DNA of 64,000 nucleotides from Valencia hispanica (taxonomy: Eukaryota; Chordata; Actinopteri; Cyprinodontiformes; Valenciidae), in contig OY747712.1 in the NCBI GenBank assembly GCA_963556495.2, positions 11,000,081 through 11,064,080 on the forward strand. The letters are read 5' to 3'. This document shows positions 34,139 through 46,862 of this stretch, piece by piece. Numbering within the stretch: the stretch's first letter is position 1; each line of letters begins with the position of its first letter. The position numbers and the translations under genes were made by a program. Under the pieces are notes generated by a model that was given only the letters and a program-made list of their open reading frames with translations, was not told where the DNA came from and did no database searches.

Positions 34139-34599
34139 GGTTTTCTACAAAATAAGGAGTTTGGGCTGATTGGATGCTACTGGTAGCCATGTGGACGTCA
34201 GCTGGTTTTTCTCTAGTGTCAGTGATGTTTACATTCAGCTTGACATTGTTTCATTTGAGTCATTCAGTAAAGTGCAGAGCGTGTTATGGACCTTATTGCT
34301 GTTGAAAGATGCGTTCGCTGGCAAAGTTCTGGTTCAGTCCATCTTTCTTTTCCTACTGTAGCTTCATGAAAAACCATTATTGTTACCAAATAACAGAGTT
34401 TAGTGATAGCTGGGAGTCCTTTCTGTTTTGTTTTGGTGTCACTTTTTAAAGTTGCACTGCGCTTTGAGTTCCACACATGAACATTCTGCATGTGTCCAGT
34501 TCGAAAACAGCTGGATTCATTCGGTAGACGTGCGTACCGAGCCGACAGGGCCGTAACGAAAAATATGAATACATGTACCGTTACACCCCTAGCTATTAT

Positions 34600-35057
34600 T
34601 GTATTAATATTTCCCCCCAAAAAAATATTTATTACTACGACAAGTCAAAACGGATTCCATGACTCATCAGTAAAGACTGATATTATAAGAGAAGGGCAGT
34701 GAAATTAAAAAAATAGAAACACTAAAGCCCTGATGCAATCAGGCATTGTATCAAGCTATACCAAGGTTTTGAAAAGTTTGTTTCAAAACCACCAAAATGT
34801 TCCGCTACTAATAGAAAGTGCCGGCAAGGCCGGAGTTTTCTCCAGCTGTAGGGAAAGTAGCGCAGCAACAACTGGATCCTGCAACACATTTTAGAGTTAT
34901 AGTTCTGCTTAAGTACCGTAAAACTGTAGTAATGTGGCTAAAGGTTATTATAACTAGGGGATCTCACACTGGTCCATGTCTGGAAGCAATAATTTTTCTA
35001 CTGCTTTAGTTTAATAACTCAGGTAAGTTCTTACTATTCAAATGTCCTATTTATCAA
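34600..35057. other. intron sequence, possible old repeat
   Basis: 34735-35010 (AGCTATACCAAGGTTTTGAA, AAGTGCCGGCAAGGCCGGAG, TGGCTAAAGGTTATTATAAC) reads like a decayed fish DNA-element fragment, but no ends are visible. Nothing else recognised. Confidence 0.35.
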
Positions 35058-35114
35058 CTCTCACAAGCCATGTCCAACACACATGTGCACAACCGATACA
35101 GAATCAATGCATGT
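35058..35114. repeat. 57-bp exact direct repeat, unit 1
   Basis: CTCTCACAAGCCATGTCCAA through CAATGCATGT, identical to 35448-35504. The flanks differ on both sides. Confidence 0.95.
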
Positions 35115-35447
35115 TGACCTGGTTAAACTCTGCTGGATCCTGGTGGTTATTTAGAGTTTCTTGGGAACATCAAGCAACACAGAAGAGACGAAACCTTCAC
35201 CTATGCCTTTTTAGAATTCAATTTTATGTCTTCACCTGAGCAGAAGCAGGAACTTAACTTTTTTACTTATACCCCCACCACAGTATTGTGTCTGCCTTTC
35301 TTTTAAATGGAGCAGGCCCACCTGATGGTCATAGCAAAATAAAGCTCCAGCATCGTATTCCAAAGCACTTGACACATAATTTGATCACCAGATACGTCAA
35401 CCTGTCCAAGATTTTCCAAACATTTTTCTGCTACACGAGCGCTGCAG

Positions 35448-35504
35448 CTCTCACAAGCCATGTCCAACACACATGTGCACAACCGATACAGAATCAATGC
35501 ATGT
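35448..35504. repeat. 57-bp exact direct repeat, unit 2
   Basis: Identical to 35058-35114, offset 390 bp. No mismatch in 57 positions, in an intron where other repeats are 10-25 percent diverged by eye. Confidence 0.95.
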
Positions 35505-37460
35505 GCTAAACAAATATTGCTGCAGGGATCCAATAAAATCACAATCCTCTGCTATCTAGTTACTTCACTCACCTCAGCATGTGGGAAGCTTGAAACTGAA
35601 AGTGAAAATTTCGACAAGACTTACTTTCTGATTAATTAGGGCAATTTATTATCTGACCACTTGAGGGTACTAGCAGAACATTAAAATTTCACTATGCTGA
35701 TCCTTTGTGAAGCAAAAATACCGAAGTGATCTCATGGCGATGGTAACACATTCAGTCATGATGCAGCAAAACACTGAGAATTCCACACCTTTGATCCTAA
35801 CATACGTGTGCTATTCAGAAAAGGAGCCAAACAAAACCGGCAAATACAGGATTTGATGCTTCAAGGAATTACCTTCATTTGTTCATGATTAGACACGTTT
35901 TTTAATACAACAGCATATATTGCAAGATGGGAAACTAAGACGGCAGCCTTGCTTTTTTTATATGAAGCTGTTGATATCTACAGTAGCCTTACAATAAGGC
36001 TGCTTCCCAGAAAAAAAACTTTTATCGACTAAATGTTTATTGTTTCAGGCATATGGCTAATTATAGACGTAACAGTACATCTAGCACAGGAGAGGAGACA
36101 TGCTCAATAATGGAATTCCTCAACATTTTATGAAAGCTAAAATTTGAAAAGAGAAAATATGGGTCTAAAAAACAGGCATCCAAACTTTAGCCCAGTAGAA
36201 AGAACAGTTGCTGTGAGGGATGCTTTACAGAGAACACCAACCATTGGGAGAGGCTGGCGAGTAGCTCCAAACCAAGAGCCGTGCTGAAACACTCAAACTC
36301 TAAAAGTTTAGAAAGATCCCTATCTGGGTGCTTGCGCTCACAAACTGGGACGAAAAGTTCAGAGAGGCCACCTCCTGAAAAGAAAGAGGCTGGAAGACGA
36401 GGATATAAGGAAGTTAGGTCAGTGTACCTTAGAGTGGAGGAGAAACTTTAATCACATGACCTGGTAGCCACATGACACAGTTGCTTGGTAATTTGCTTGA
36501 ATCAATTTCAAATCACTTCATTCTGTAGCAGACACAGAGAGGAATCTGAGTCTGCTCCACTTTACTATTAGATAAGGATTTATACTCCTATCTGAGCGGC
36601 TGAGCTTTCCGCCAGAATGAGCTGGAAGACTAATCTGTTATTATATTTCTGAACAAGCCATGAAACTTTCATTTCTGCACTCAACAAGAACCAAATGTTT
36701 TCCCACCAACAATAAAAGAAAAGCATCTGGAGCATGCTGTGTGAGAGATTTAAAGCTACTAGTGTTAATATTTAATGTGAATCAGTGCTCTGTACATTAA
36801 CCGAGATGAATTTATAAACTGCAGCTTCTTTTTTGCTTTCATCACAAAAGTCAAATTTGACCTTCCAAGCAATCACCCACTGAGCCAGGGAAGACGAGTG
36901 CAGTAAAAGTGGATCATCATGGACTAAGAGACACTCTTTGGAAAAATAGTTTGTAAGACCATATCAGATTTACAAAGTCCTCCTTATATAAGAAGGATAA
37001 GACAGTTTTCTCTATATAAAAAAAATGCAAACAGATTAATTGTAAAATTAGCTTATTTTTTCTTTACAATTTATTTAAAATGTTTCCTTAAAAAAAATGT
37101 TTTATTTGAAAATAACTTTTTAAAGATTTCCTAGATTATAAATGAAAAAAACAAGTTAAACTCAGATGTGACATCTGAAACAAAGCCAACGCAGCACCAG
37201 CTTCAGAACAAATTCAGACGTTCCAGATCAACAACTCGATGCACGAATGTTTTAGTTGAAGATGAAGAGAGAGATTTTGGACTCATTGTGTATAATGTCA
37301 GCAGTCGTTAGTCTGGAATGTGCAGAGGTCCACAACCTTTCTCCTCAGAGCAGGTGGTACAGATTGTTTTTGTTTGAGATATTTAATCCCCGAACATGCT
37401 TGATTGTGTGTGGGTGAGTAGGATAGGATTTATAATCACATCATAGCCGTCTGAATCAAT
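35505..37460. other. intron sequence, no feature recognised
   Basis: AT-rich, repeat-poor by eye, no exon or element ends seen. Confidence 0.45.
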
Positions 37461-37462
37461 AC

Positions 37463-37826
37463 TAGGGGTGCAACGACAGACATAAATCATGGTTAGGTAC
37501 GTATATGGGGTTTTAAAGTCAAGGTTCCGTACATTTTCGGTACCTTCAATCAAGAAAAATAAATACAAATGTGAATATGACTTTTTTTTTACTTTAATCA
37601 GCATTAAACAAAGAAGCTTTTTTCCTGAATGTCTTCCTTTCAATTCCTGAAATTTATTTGATTTTGTTATGTTTTATAACTTAGAAAAGTTAAAAGTATG
37701 GAATGTTCCCAAACAGCAGAGTTTACTGATAGCTGGGAGTCCTTTATGTTTTGTTTTGGTGTCACTTTTTAAAGTTACGCTGCATTCTGAGTTACGCACA
37801 TAAACATTCTGAATGTGAATCAGAAA
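37463..37826. mobile_element. hAT shell family, internally deleted copy without right end
   Basis: It starts TAGGGGTGCAACGACAGACA and follows the family to TTAAAAGTATGGAA. It then jumps to the sequence normally near the right side (TGTTCCCAAACAGCAGAGTT, GTGTCACTTTTTAAAGTTAC) and stops before the right terminal repeat. No flanking duplication found. Confidence 0.75.
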
Positions 37827-37857
37827 GAAGCCCCTGTTAAGTCCCATAGCACGAGTT

Positions 37858-38660
37858 ATAAAGGGTAACAATTTGCCAAGTAACACGATGACTGTCCTGA
37901 AGAGAAATGAAGCAACCTTTTATGGACTGAAGAAAAGAAGATTATTCTTTTGGGNNNNNNNNNNNNNNNNNNNNNNNNNNNNNNNNNNNNNNNNNNNNNN
38001 NNNNNNNNNNNNNNNNNNNNNNNNNNNNNNNNNNNNNNNNNNNNNNNNNNNNNNNNNNNNNNNNNNNNNNNNNNNNNNNNNNNNNNNNNNNNNNNNNNNN
38101 NNNNNNNNNNNNNNNNNNNNNNNNNNNNNNNNNNNNNNNNNNNNNNNNNNNNNNCTAGAAGCCGCTCACAATTTGCCAGATGACCTCCAAACACTAAATT
38201 CCCAGAACGCTGTAAAGCATCACGGCTGAGGCGTAGGGATGTTTCTCATTGGACGCCGGGTCTGTCTTTCCCATACCAAGAATCGTGCATTAGCTTGAAT
38301 AGATTGCAATACGTAATGACAAGGAGGAAATGCTCTTGAACTGGATGTTACAACAAGAAGACAGCGCAAAACAAACCAGTAAGCAAGCAGCAACCTGTTT
38401 CCAGGCCAACTAAAGAAACGTTCTGGATCGGCCAGCCCAATCATTCCACCTTGATCCAATATTGTGCAAACTTGTGGGGTGACATCAAACATGTTTTTTC
38501 TGAAGAAAAAGCAAAAACTGTGGAATGCAATGCGATCATCCTGGGCTGGAATACCTGTTCTCAGGTGCCAGAAGCTGGTCAGCTCAACGCCGCATAGATG
38601 TGAAGTCGTGCAAGTAAATCTTCAGTTCAAGCAGTATCAGAAACAGCCTAAGATGTATTT
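37858..38660 (+). pseudogene. Tc1-like transposase relic interrupted by an assembly gap
   Basis: Plus-strand trace of a Tc1-type DDE transposase. Before the gap it reads NLPSNTMTVLKRNEATFYGL then KKRRLFFW (normally KR..LFW, the region after the first Asp). After the gap comes KHHG, then at 38418-38640 RTFWIGQPNHSTLIQYCANL, WGDIKHVFSEEKAKT and CNAIILGWNTCSQVPEAGQL. The SP.LNPIENLWGDIK motif survives only as NHSTLIQYCANLWGDIK, so the key residues are lost. Several frame breaks. The nearest relatives are the other fish Tc1 elements, but this is a different subfamily from 51310-51610 and 57840-58700. Confidence 0.82.
37955..38154. other. assembly gap, 200 N
   Basis: Exactly 200 N. The Tc1 protein trace before and after is in register with roughly this much missing sequence, but 200 is a round placeholder length. 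Confidence 0.99.
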
Positions 38661-39811
38661 CCCCCACTTTGTAAAAACAAATTCAATAACTTTATGTTTA
38701 CATGTGAAACGAGCAATTTTGATTTTACCTAGAAATAAGAGAGAAACTGGATCAGCAAATCAGGATTTTAAATGCATAATAACATTTTAAGCCAGTGCTC
38801 ATGGACTTTATGACTGTTTTACGGGTAAATATCTTAGCTGTAGACAATTACCGCCATTTTCCTTTTACTAACAATTTGATCAATATCTCTCATGCCAGTT
38901 GCCTTTTAGGAATCAGCAGAAAGGCTCTATTACAGAAGTAAATCAGTGCTGGTTTCTGACTGAATTTAACTGCTTTTCAGTTTTTATCGATCCAGAACAC
39001 AGATTTATTGTGCTCCTTAAACTCCCCACAAATCAGTCAGGTTATGAATGCTGGCTTGATATGTAACCATAAAAAAAATCTTGCGGAAAATGTAGTGCAC
39101 ATGTGGAGGAGGTCCTTTAAACAGAATTCAGTCCCGGATCTGTGTGAAATGTTGCCTACACAACACTTTCTCCGCCACGGCGTGCCTCATGATAGACAAA
39201 ACAAACAAACAGGCAGACACGTGGCAGATGACACTTCTCTGAAAAGAAGAAGCCACTTGGGTTTTTATTTTGTTTTTGCAGCCTGATTGAAAAGGATCCT
39301 GTTTTTTTCCGTTTTTTTTTTTTAGCCTGAGCAGTGCATTCATCCTGGAAACTACAGACAGATGAGTCATGATTTAATCACCTGCTATTAACAGTTAATT
39401 ACCTTCTTTTTTTCACTGCTGCAAAGAAAAATATGAAAAAAGCAAATCTTTAAAAGGGACATTTCTCACTCTGTTACAGACTAATTAGCACTAACATTAT
39501 GACAACATGCCTTTTAATAAGTAGATTCTTTTTGTATGTTAAAAACAGCTCTGACTAATCAGGTCAAAAACATCCGAGGGAATACAAACGTCTGGACCAA
39601 AGATGTCAGTAACAGACCGTTTGGGCCATGTTGATACTTGGTCTCTGCGGAGTGGATTTGCTATCCACGATATCCATCAGATCCTTTTTGGCTGGTGCCA
39701 ATAAGCTTCCAGAATGGATGAAAAACCTCAGTCAAAGCAAGGGGATTTTACTGGTGCAAAAGCATCTTGTCACAAGTAGGTTTGACCCATCCATGCCATT
39801 ACTGTATTTAC
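38661..39811. other. intron sequence, no feature recognised
   Basis: AT-rich. No repeat ends or exons identified. Confidence 0.45.
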
Positions 39812-40570
39812 TAGGGGTGTAACAGTACACAGAAATCACAGTTCGCTGTGTACATGGGGTTTTAAAGTCATGGTTCGGTACAGTTTTGGTACACATTAAT
39901 CAAGAAAAATTAATACAAATGTGAAAATGACTTTTTTATTTTATTTTAATCAGCATTAAACAAAACCTTTTTTACTGAATGTCTTCCTTTCAATCGCTGA
40001 AATGTATTGGATTGTGTTATGTTCTATAACTTAAAGTTGAAAGTATAGAACTGACTGGCGATTTGATTGAATTTTCTTATTTAAATAAAATAGTACGAAC
40101 AGACATTGCCCGAGTTTAAAACAATCTAACCACATACAGTCAAGTGTTAACATTAACAAATGTTTAAATAATACTTGAGAATAGAACATGATTAAATCAA
40201 TTTGGAGTTGTTTTGATATTTTCGACAGCCTGGTTTCCCAGCTGTACTTGAATGCAACATGAGCAGCTGTTGGGAAAATCCATTCTCAGCTACTTCCATT
40301 TTATACAAAATAAGGATATTGGGCCGATTGGATGCTACTGGTACCCATGTGGACGTCAGCTGGTTTTTCTCTATTGTCAGTGATGTTTACATTCAGCTTG
40401 ACATTGTTTCAGGTGAGTCATTCAGTTCAGTGCAGAGCTTGTTATGGACCTTATTGCTGTTGAAAGATGCGTTCGCTGAAGTTCTGGTTCGGTCCATCTT
40501 TCTTTTTCTAATGTAGCTGCATGAGAAACCATAAATGTTCCCAAATAGAGTTTAGTGACAGCTGGGAGTT
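39812..40570. mobile_element. hAT shell family copy, right end missing
   Basis: It starts TAGGGGTGTAACAGTACACA and stays colinear with the 7098 and 31745 copies through CAGCTGTACTTGAATGCA, CATGTGGACGTCAGCTGG and CAGTGCAGAGCTTGTTATGG. It is lost after GACAGCTGGGAGTTCTTTATG, so the right TIR is truncated. It contains no nested element, which makes it a useful reference for the uninterrupted shell. Confidence 0.82.
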
Positions 40571-43092
40571 CTTTATGTGTTTCTGATTGGTGCAAGAAGG
40601 TCAATATGCTGCTCTGATAGAAAACCTTATCATGTTTAGCCAACTAAAAAGTTACATACACCATATCTTAATCTGATAATCTACAATTAGAAATTTGTAA
40701 ATAAAAATAAACATGGAAATAGGACAAAAATGGAGGGAAATGTACAATATATCTGTACAATATATATTTACAGCTTTTCAGAACAATGCATCTGAAACAA
40801 AAAGCTAACAGTATGGAGAAATGCTTGATTTTTGCAGGGTTCTCTGTTATGGACAGTCCCGCCTAATCTGGTGCCGTGACTAGTCATAGTTGATCTTTGC
40901 TGACAACAGTGTTTTTAGACTACATAATTGTTTTATGAATATCTCTTAATTTAATTGGTTTAAATTGAGAAAAACAGAAGTATCAGAGTAATAAGTTAGG
41001 TAAAGCGGGGTGTTGATGCTCTGCAGGGTTTGGTATTTTAACTTGACGAGACAACACCCTGGGGGCTACTGGTGATGGGCTGACAGAAAAGACTAAATTG
41101 CCCTGAGTTATTTCGTTTTATGGTTATCCCTCTCTATGAAGTTAGACTTGATGCCTGTCGGCAACATTTTCCTGAGAATAAATGTTGAGGAAACCTTTAG
41201 ACAGGAATCCGGGCCCATGTTTGATTTACCGCTGTACTGTACCTGCACATGTGTCTGCCTGAATGAAGCTACGGTAATTATACTTAGCAGAAACTGCTTA
41301 GATCTGAATAACTAATTAGAAATATCCCATATAGTTACTAAGTGATATTCACCAGTATTACTAAAATATTAAATAATTAATTTAGTAAAACCAGATTCCT
41401 TCTGTTTTTAAATTCCTCTCATGACTAAAATGAAATTTTTTTTGGTTCTTTCCAGTCCAGTCGAATCATGCTTGACATTCACAACATGGTGAATACTCCC
41501 ACTATTTTTATAAATACATAAATAATAAAGGTTATGTTTTGTTTTTGTCGTGCTGGACTTGGTATAAAACAGAAGTATGAATATTTTGTACAACAATACT
41601 GTGTCTTTAGTGTTTGCCGTCAAAAAATTAACTCAAGAAAATTGGCTTTCCTAAAAGCGATGTTATAATCTAACGATAGCTGTTTAATAAACTACAGAAA
41701 AATTATTTCCTTCCAATCTGTTCCCATGGAGACTGAGTAATGTGAATGCATTAGGTGTAAATTCCTCTCCAAATTTGTTAGCATGTACGTTTTGGTTCCT
41801 ACTTCTAAGATACTTAGCGGATATTGCCACAGCCGTTGGCTCCCCTCCCCCATGTATTCTCAAGCAGGGTGCTTTACTAAAGCTAACTCTCTCCATTTAA
41901 ACAATGTTTTGTTTTTTTCAAAATTAAAGTCTCTTCTCACACTCCTCTGAGAGTTTACAGAATATAAAAACCCACTTCCGTCTTATCTATAAGAATATTA
42001 CTAAGTCTAATTTATGACCCAGCAGGTACTGCACCACTGCTGTGGTCCTGTTCCCCTACGCCCCACTGGCTCGCTACATTCTCCTGTTTTTCTCCCCTGC
42101 TCAGTATTCAAATCACACACTCAGCCTCAACGGGTGAAAACTCCTTGGGAAAAAGGTCTGAGAACTGTGGACCTGTTCTGGTTACTAAGAGCTGCTAAGA
42201 TCAGCAAGAGCTGGGCATTGTGGTGCACAAAACACGGCATCTGTGAGTTTAACGGTGTCTTTGCATGAGAGAGGCGCCTCTGAAACACAAAGCTGCTCTG
42301 TAGGGGACCTGTGTGTTACCGTGAGCAGTTTCTGTGTGCAGTTAAGCTTTACACAAAACCAGGAAGACCTCGGAGGAACCTGGGCTTATGCACACACAGC
42401 TGGCAGCTGCTGTCCTGTCATAAGTCTTTGTTCACCTCTGGATATAAGCAGGTTAACCGAGGTTAAAATGTTTGGAGGATACATGCAGTATCTGGAGCTT
42501 TTTTTTACTTTTGCTAGAACGGTATTGCTGAATTTGTGTTTCTTCTTCTTCTTCTTCTTGCTTTTATCAAACAGAAATTAAAAGTATTTAGAGAAACGTC
42601 CTTAAAACCATGCTCATTTTTGCTCTTTTGAACATCATAAAGAAAACAAGTGGGGAAAAGAAGTTTTTCACCTTGTCCTTCCAAGCTGCTCTGAGAGATT
42701 CTGTTATTTAATCTCTCTAATTCCGTTATGTTTCGGTTGAATTAAAGCATGTTTTTCTACCTAATTTATTGCTTAAAGCAACACTTTCACTGTTTTATAT
42801 TCTGCCACTTATCCTACAGTATCTAAAATCTAATTTTAAAAGGGTCTCAAGATGAATAAATGACAGACAGCAATACCTAACAAACCTATGAAGCCATTTT
42901 ATTGTGTAAGACGGGCCTCTGTTGTGCATGGGTATTGGGACAAAGGGTGTAATATGTATAATTTCCTACTGCACCAGGACAGAGTGGGTTACATTTGTTG
43001 TCTGACCACTTTGGGCTTAAAGTTTAATACTGTTCACGGCCTATGAGTGCTCTCATGTAACGATTAGCAAAATTGTTTAAAGAAAAGCTTGT
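40571..43092. other. intron sequence, short (CTT)n, otherwise nothing recognised
   Basis: (CTT)n at 42538-42559. The stretch 41980-42480 is less AT-rich with two overlapping open frames (42014-42268, 42243-42581) that show no domain or splice support. Confidence 0.45.
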
Positions 43093-43095
43093 ATA

Positions 43096-43165
43096 GGGGC
43101 ATTGCGTGGCGTAGAGGTTAAGACTGGCACCCCATGTTCAGAGGCCTCAGCCCATGAAGAAGGCT
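43096..43165 (+). mobile_element. tRNA-derived SINE, 5' fragment
   Basis: GGGGCATTGCGTGGCGTAGA continuing GGTTAAGACTGGCACCCCAT corresponds to the head of the SINE at 61708-61871, with the A box as TGGCGTAGAGG. The B box region is degenerate (GAGGCCTCAGCCC) and the body is missing. Confidence 0.7.
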
Positions 43166-43238
43166 TCTATAACAACAAAACTACAAGTTTTTGAAGTTGC
43201 TAAAAGATGTTAATTTTTATGACTTATATTTATATATA

Positions 43239-43670
43239 TGGTGCGTTTCCATTTGTTGTCGGAACTTGGAAATTCCGACTTCAGAGTGAGAAAAATCAAA
43301 CTGAACGTCCCCTGCAGTCAGACATCCCACTCGGAAAGGCTGAGATTCTTGCTCCAACTTTGACTCTTAATATGGCCGCTCATTGCATCAACAACAGTAA
43401 TCTGTGGTAGAAACATGTTCATTTTACATGACAATTTCAATGTCACATGTAGAGCCTGCAACTCTGAACTTACAAAAAATAAAATAGATGTTTGCATGTG
43501 GAAAGTACAGTTTGAAACAATGTTTACAGAGGTACTACCTACAAGGGCTACCTGGGTGTCGCCATATTGGAATCCCTACTTATCCGACTACTTACTGGAA
43601 CGCTGTTTACTCGGCTGTGACGACAAACCCAGCTCCAAGTTCCGACTTCTGAGGTAAATTGAACGCACCA
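43239..43670. mobile_element. MITE with GGTGCGTTC ends
   Basis: 432 bp, TGGTGCGTTTCCATTTGT ... AAATTGAACGCACCA, flanked by TA on each side. Subterminal GTCGGAACTTGGA / TCCAAGTTCCGAC extends the inverted repeat. The short open frames inside have no domain. Superfamily not determined. Confidence 0.78.
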
Positions 43671-46600
43671 TAAGGTCAACAAATGTTTCAGTTGTTTATT
43701 TCACAAACCTCCTCCCTAATGTTTACTTCTTGACTGGAAAATCAACAATCACTAGACTAGGTTTGATAGCTATGATATGCACATTTTTCACATGCACACA
43801 ATTTGCACCAATTCTCAATTTCCAACAGATTAGGTCTTCTTGAAGGCCTCTGCACAGCTGGTCTGAACCTTAATTGCACAACTACAACAGCGATGAATAA
43901 TAATATCTCCATCTTCTTTATCCAGCCGACTACTTCACACCACCCCACCAGCTTACACAACGTTACTTGATCAGACCACAGTGTTTTTGGCTCTGCCAGC
44001 ACAATACCTTCCATCTACTGTATGTCAGGAGTTGGCGCCAACCGTTGGGAGCTCTGCAGGCAGCACTCTGGCACAGAGCCTCGGCTGGCAATGCAGTCCT
44101 CACTAAATGAAGACCATCCGCTGCCGTCTGGATATGGGACAGCTATGTGTCCTGCTTTGAATGGCTGTCATCAAGAGGAGCGTCAAGCTGAGTTGCCATA
44201 GAGCCGGGGTCGATCGCCATGTGCTTCCAGACGACTGGATTCAAAGTGCAACTGAGTATCTGGGACTCAGACGGCTGGCGGTGCAAATTCAAAAGGCTTG
44301 GCTGAAGCTCCATCTGGGAATATTTCAGTAGAAGTGTCTGTTTAATCTTTAGTTTATTAAGTTACATGCAAACAGATCAAACAGTCATGTTTAAGGCATC
44401 AAAGTGCTCGTTCTGCCAACTCTGTACAGCTTCCGAAGCTTGGGCAGAGAACAGAGCGAGCAACAGAAATCCTACCTGAACCGAATTTTTAAAACGGCAT
44501 CCTGTTTCTAATGGATAATGAGATGCTAACCCACTTTTTTGGGAAAACATCAAAAACAATAAAGCGCTTAGGTTGATCTCCTCATGGAACGCTGCGAAAG
44601 ACAAAGGCAGCGTCCTAAAGTTGGGACGGCACAAAGCGTGCTCCCCAGACATACAGGCGGCCGAGACGCGTCGCTGTGCCTCTCTCTGTTCACACCGGCA
44701 CACAATGCCGGGAGGAGGGGAAGGAAAACAGAGGGACGGGCCGGACCTTTCCCAGCGCAGTTTCGCAAAATGTCAAGAAGGGTCAGATCGCCACTTGACA
44801 GAAATGTCATCAGTGTGAGGGTTAACAGTCCAGAAATAAATACTGAGGTTTGCACCGACCTCTGGCAAGCGATGGGCCACATCTGCTAGAAAACGAAGGG
44901 AAAACAAATATAATTTAATCTGATCGGTGGTTTTCCATGAAATCTGATTAAATTGAACTTAAACCTAAGCATTTATGTATGTTTTGGACGGGGCCTCTCA
45001 GCAGACCTCAGAGGAAGTTTTATTTTTTAAAATAACTTAAAAAAATCAGGCAGCGCGTATCAGGTTAAGTCATATTAATAGATGCTATTGTTATTAAGGA
45101 AGCACGTCTGAAACATAGTAATTAACCTGAGCAATGAAAACAGCTTAAATATGAAGCCTGAAGAGGCATCGTTGTGAGAAAGTACGAGTGCTCAGGCCGG
45201 TCGGGTCTGTTAAGAGCCTCGGCAGAGAGCTGTAGGGTTCCTCTCCTTAAGTGTGCCATAATATAATTGTGCTGAAGGGCTGCGCACCACGGGAAGAGGG
45301 TTTTATATCGAGGCCTGCCTGCTGTAATGGTGTCAGGTGGTATTTATGAGACTTGTAATGGCGCTGAAGCTTAGGCACACCTGCCACGCTGGGAAGGGCG
45401 TTCAACGCAGACACAAAAACTACAGACAGCAGAGCCCTCGGGTTGCTTCTTTCAGCTTGGTTATAGTGTCTCTGGGGTTTTTCATTTACAAAATACTCTG
45501 GTAGTGGGACCATATATGAATAATACTTGAGCATCACATTAATCTGTTAAGAGCAACATAAAAACATGAGTATTTACTTAATGTGACCTTTACAGGGATA
45601 TATTTATTGAAAAGTGGAGGCCAAAACTACCAAATATAGTCAAAGGAAAGGTTTTCTTCTTCAAAATGAAGCATATATCAAAACTACAAGCCAGAATTTA
45701 CTCTAAACTAAATCAAACTTCACTTGAGATATACAGATGCATATTATTTTAATCATTCAGTTCAAAAATGAAGTCTCCATCTCACGTCTCCATCTCACGT
45801 TGTAAGGAGGCAGGAGGCCCAAACAAGTCGTTTTTTCTTTTGAATATATATATATTTTTTTGATATATTTCCTTTTTCTTCTGTACTATTCTCAATTTCT
45901 GAGAAATGGTACTTTGGGTTTACGTTAGCTTTATCTTTTCATGAATCAATATTGTTTTTACTTTGGATTTAATAACTGAAATGAATAAACGTTTCAATCA
46001 TAAACTTTGAGATGCACCTGTAGTTCTTCACCATAAACACTTCATACCAACTGATTTTGTTGGAAATCTAGATAAAACATTCCCTCCCAAAACAAGCTTC
46101 CAATTGTTGGGAGGACATAAAGGCATAGGGCACGCCTTTAAGTGTGTTTACTTATATTTTCCTTGCTGTATTTTCCTCTTCAGTTGCATGTTTTTTTAAT
46201 AGTTCCACCTCTTCTGTGTTTAGGGGCAACATAAATTACAGGAATTCATGTTGAAATCTACCAAAAGTCACTTATCCACCATAAGAATTACTAATGCCGG
46301 GTGATCGGTGCCATTATTATGCCGTGTAAATCTGTAATTTATGACCCAGCTGTGTTTTAACTGTTAGTGTAGATTAGCTAGTGAAGACAAACCACCACCG
46401 GATAGTATCTTTTAGTATCTTTAAGCTGCTCCCCACATATGAATTCCTTTAGAAGCAGAGCAACTGGCAACTATCGAGCCTCTACACATCCTCCCCTCAG
46501 GTTGGTGAGGTAGACGCTGAGCTCGCATGAAGATACCTGCTGCAGGAGACTAAGGAGAAAAACAAGCAGTGTTGATGAGAAGCAGTCAAAATAAGTAAAT

Positions 46601-46823
46601 GCCGCAGCCTCTGAGATTGCACCTGTGCTGACAACACAAAAAGGGGAAAAAAAACTGCAGCTCAGACAGGCTTTAGCTTAGGCTTCATCCTTAATTAAGA
46701 TGGAAATTTAAACTTCTAGAAATCAACCCCCGATCTGAACTTATATTACTGACACCAGACTGTAAACAAGGTGGAACAAATGTACTAGAGTCAGCTCAAT
46801 GCAACTGTCGTCTCTCTGAATGT

Positions 46824-46862
<39 letters not shown>

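Larger units (their letters stand above)
31745..34591. mobile_element. hAT-type element of the TAGGGGTGTAACGGTAC family with two nested elements
   Basis: The left end TAGGGTTGTAACGGTTCAC (31745) and the right end GTACCGTTACACCCCTA (34575-34591) are flanked by CCTATTAG (31737-31744) and GCTATTAT (34592-34599), 6 of 8. Shell pieces at 31745-31906, 32789-33073 and 34139-34591 are colinear with the copy at 7098-10321. One nested element has perfect duplications (31907-32788) and a second is at about 33074-34138. No transposase frame in the shell. Confidence 0.85.

Noticed and set aside
35058..35504. CRISPR-like or tandem array
   Set aside because: Only two units, 390 bp apart, in a vertebrate intron.
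37856..38229. Open frames running through the N gap
   Set aside because: They are artefacts of untranslated N. Only the Tc1 trace on the plus strand is meaningful.
44560..44890. Overlapping frames on both strands as an alternative first exon
   Set aside because: No MADG/KRRKQ-type N-terminus and no donor in the right phase. Kept only as a candidate noncoding block.
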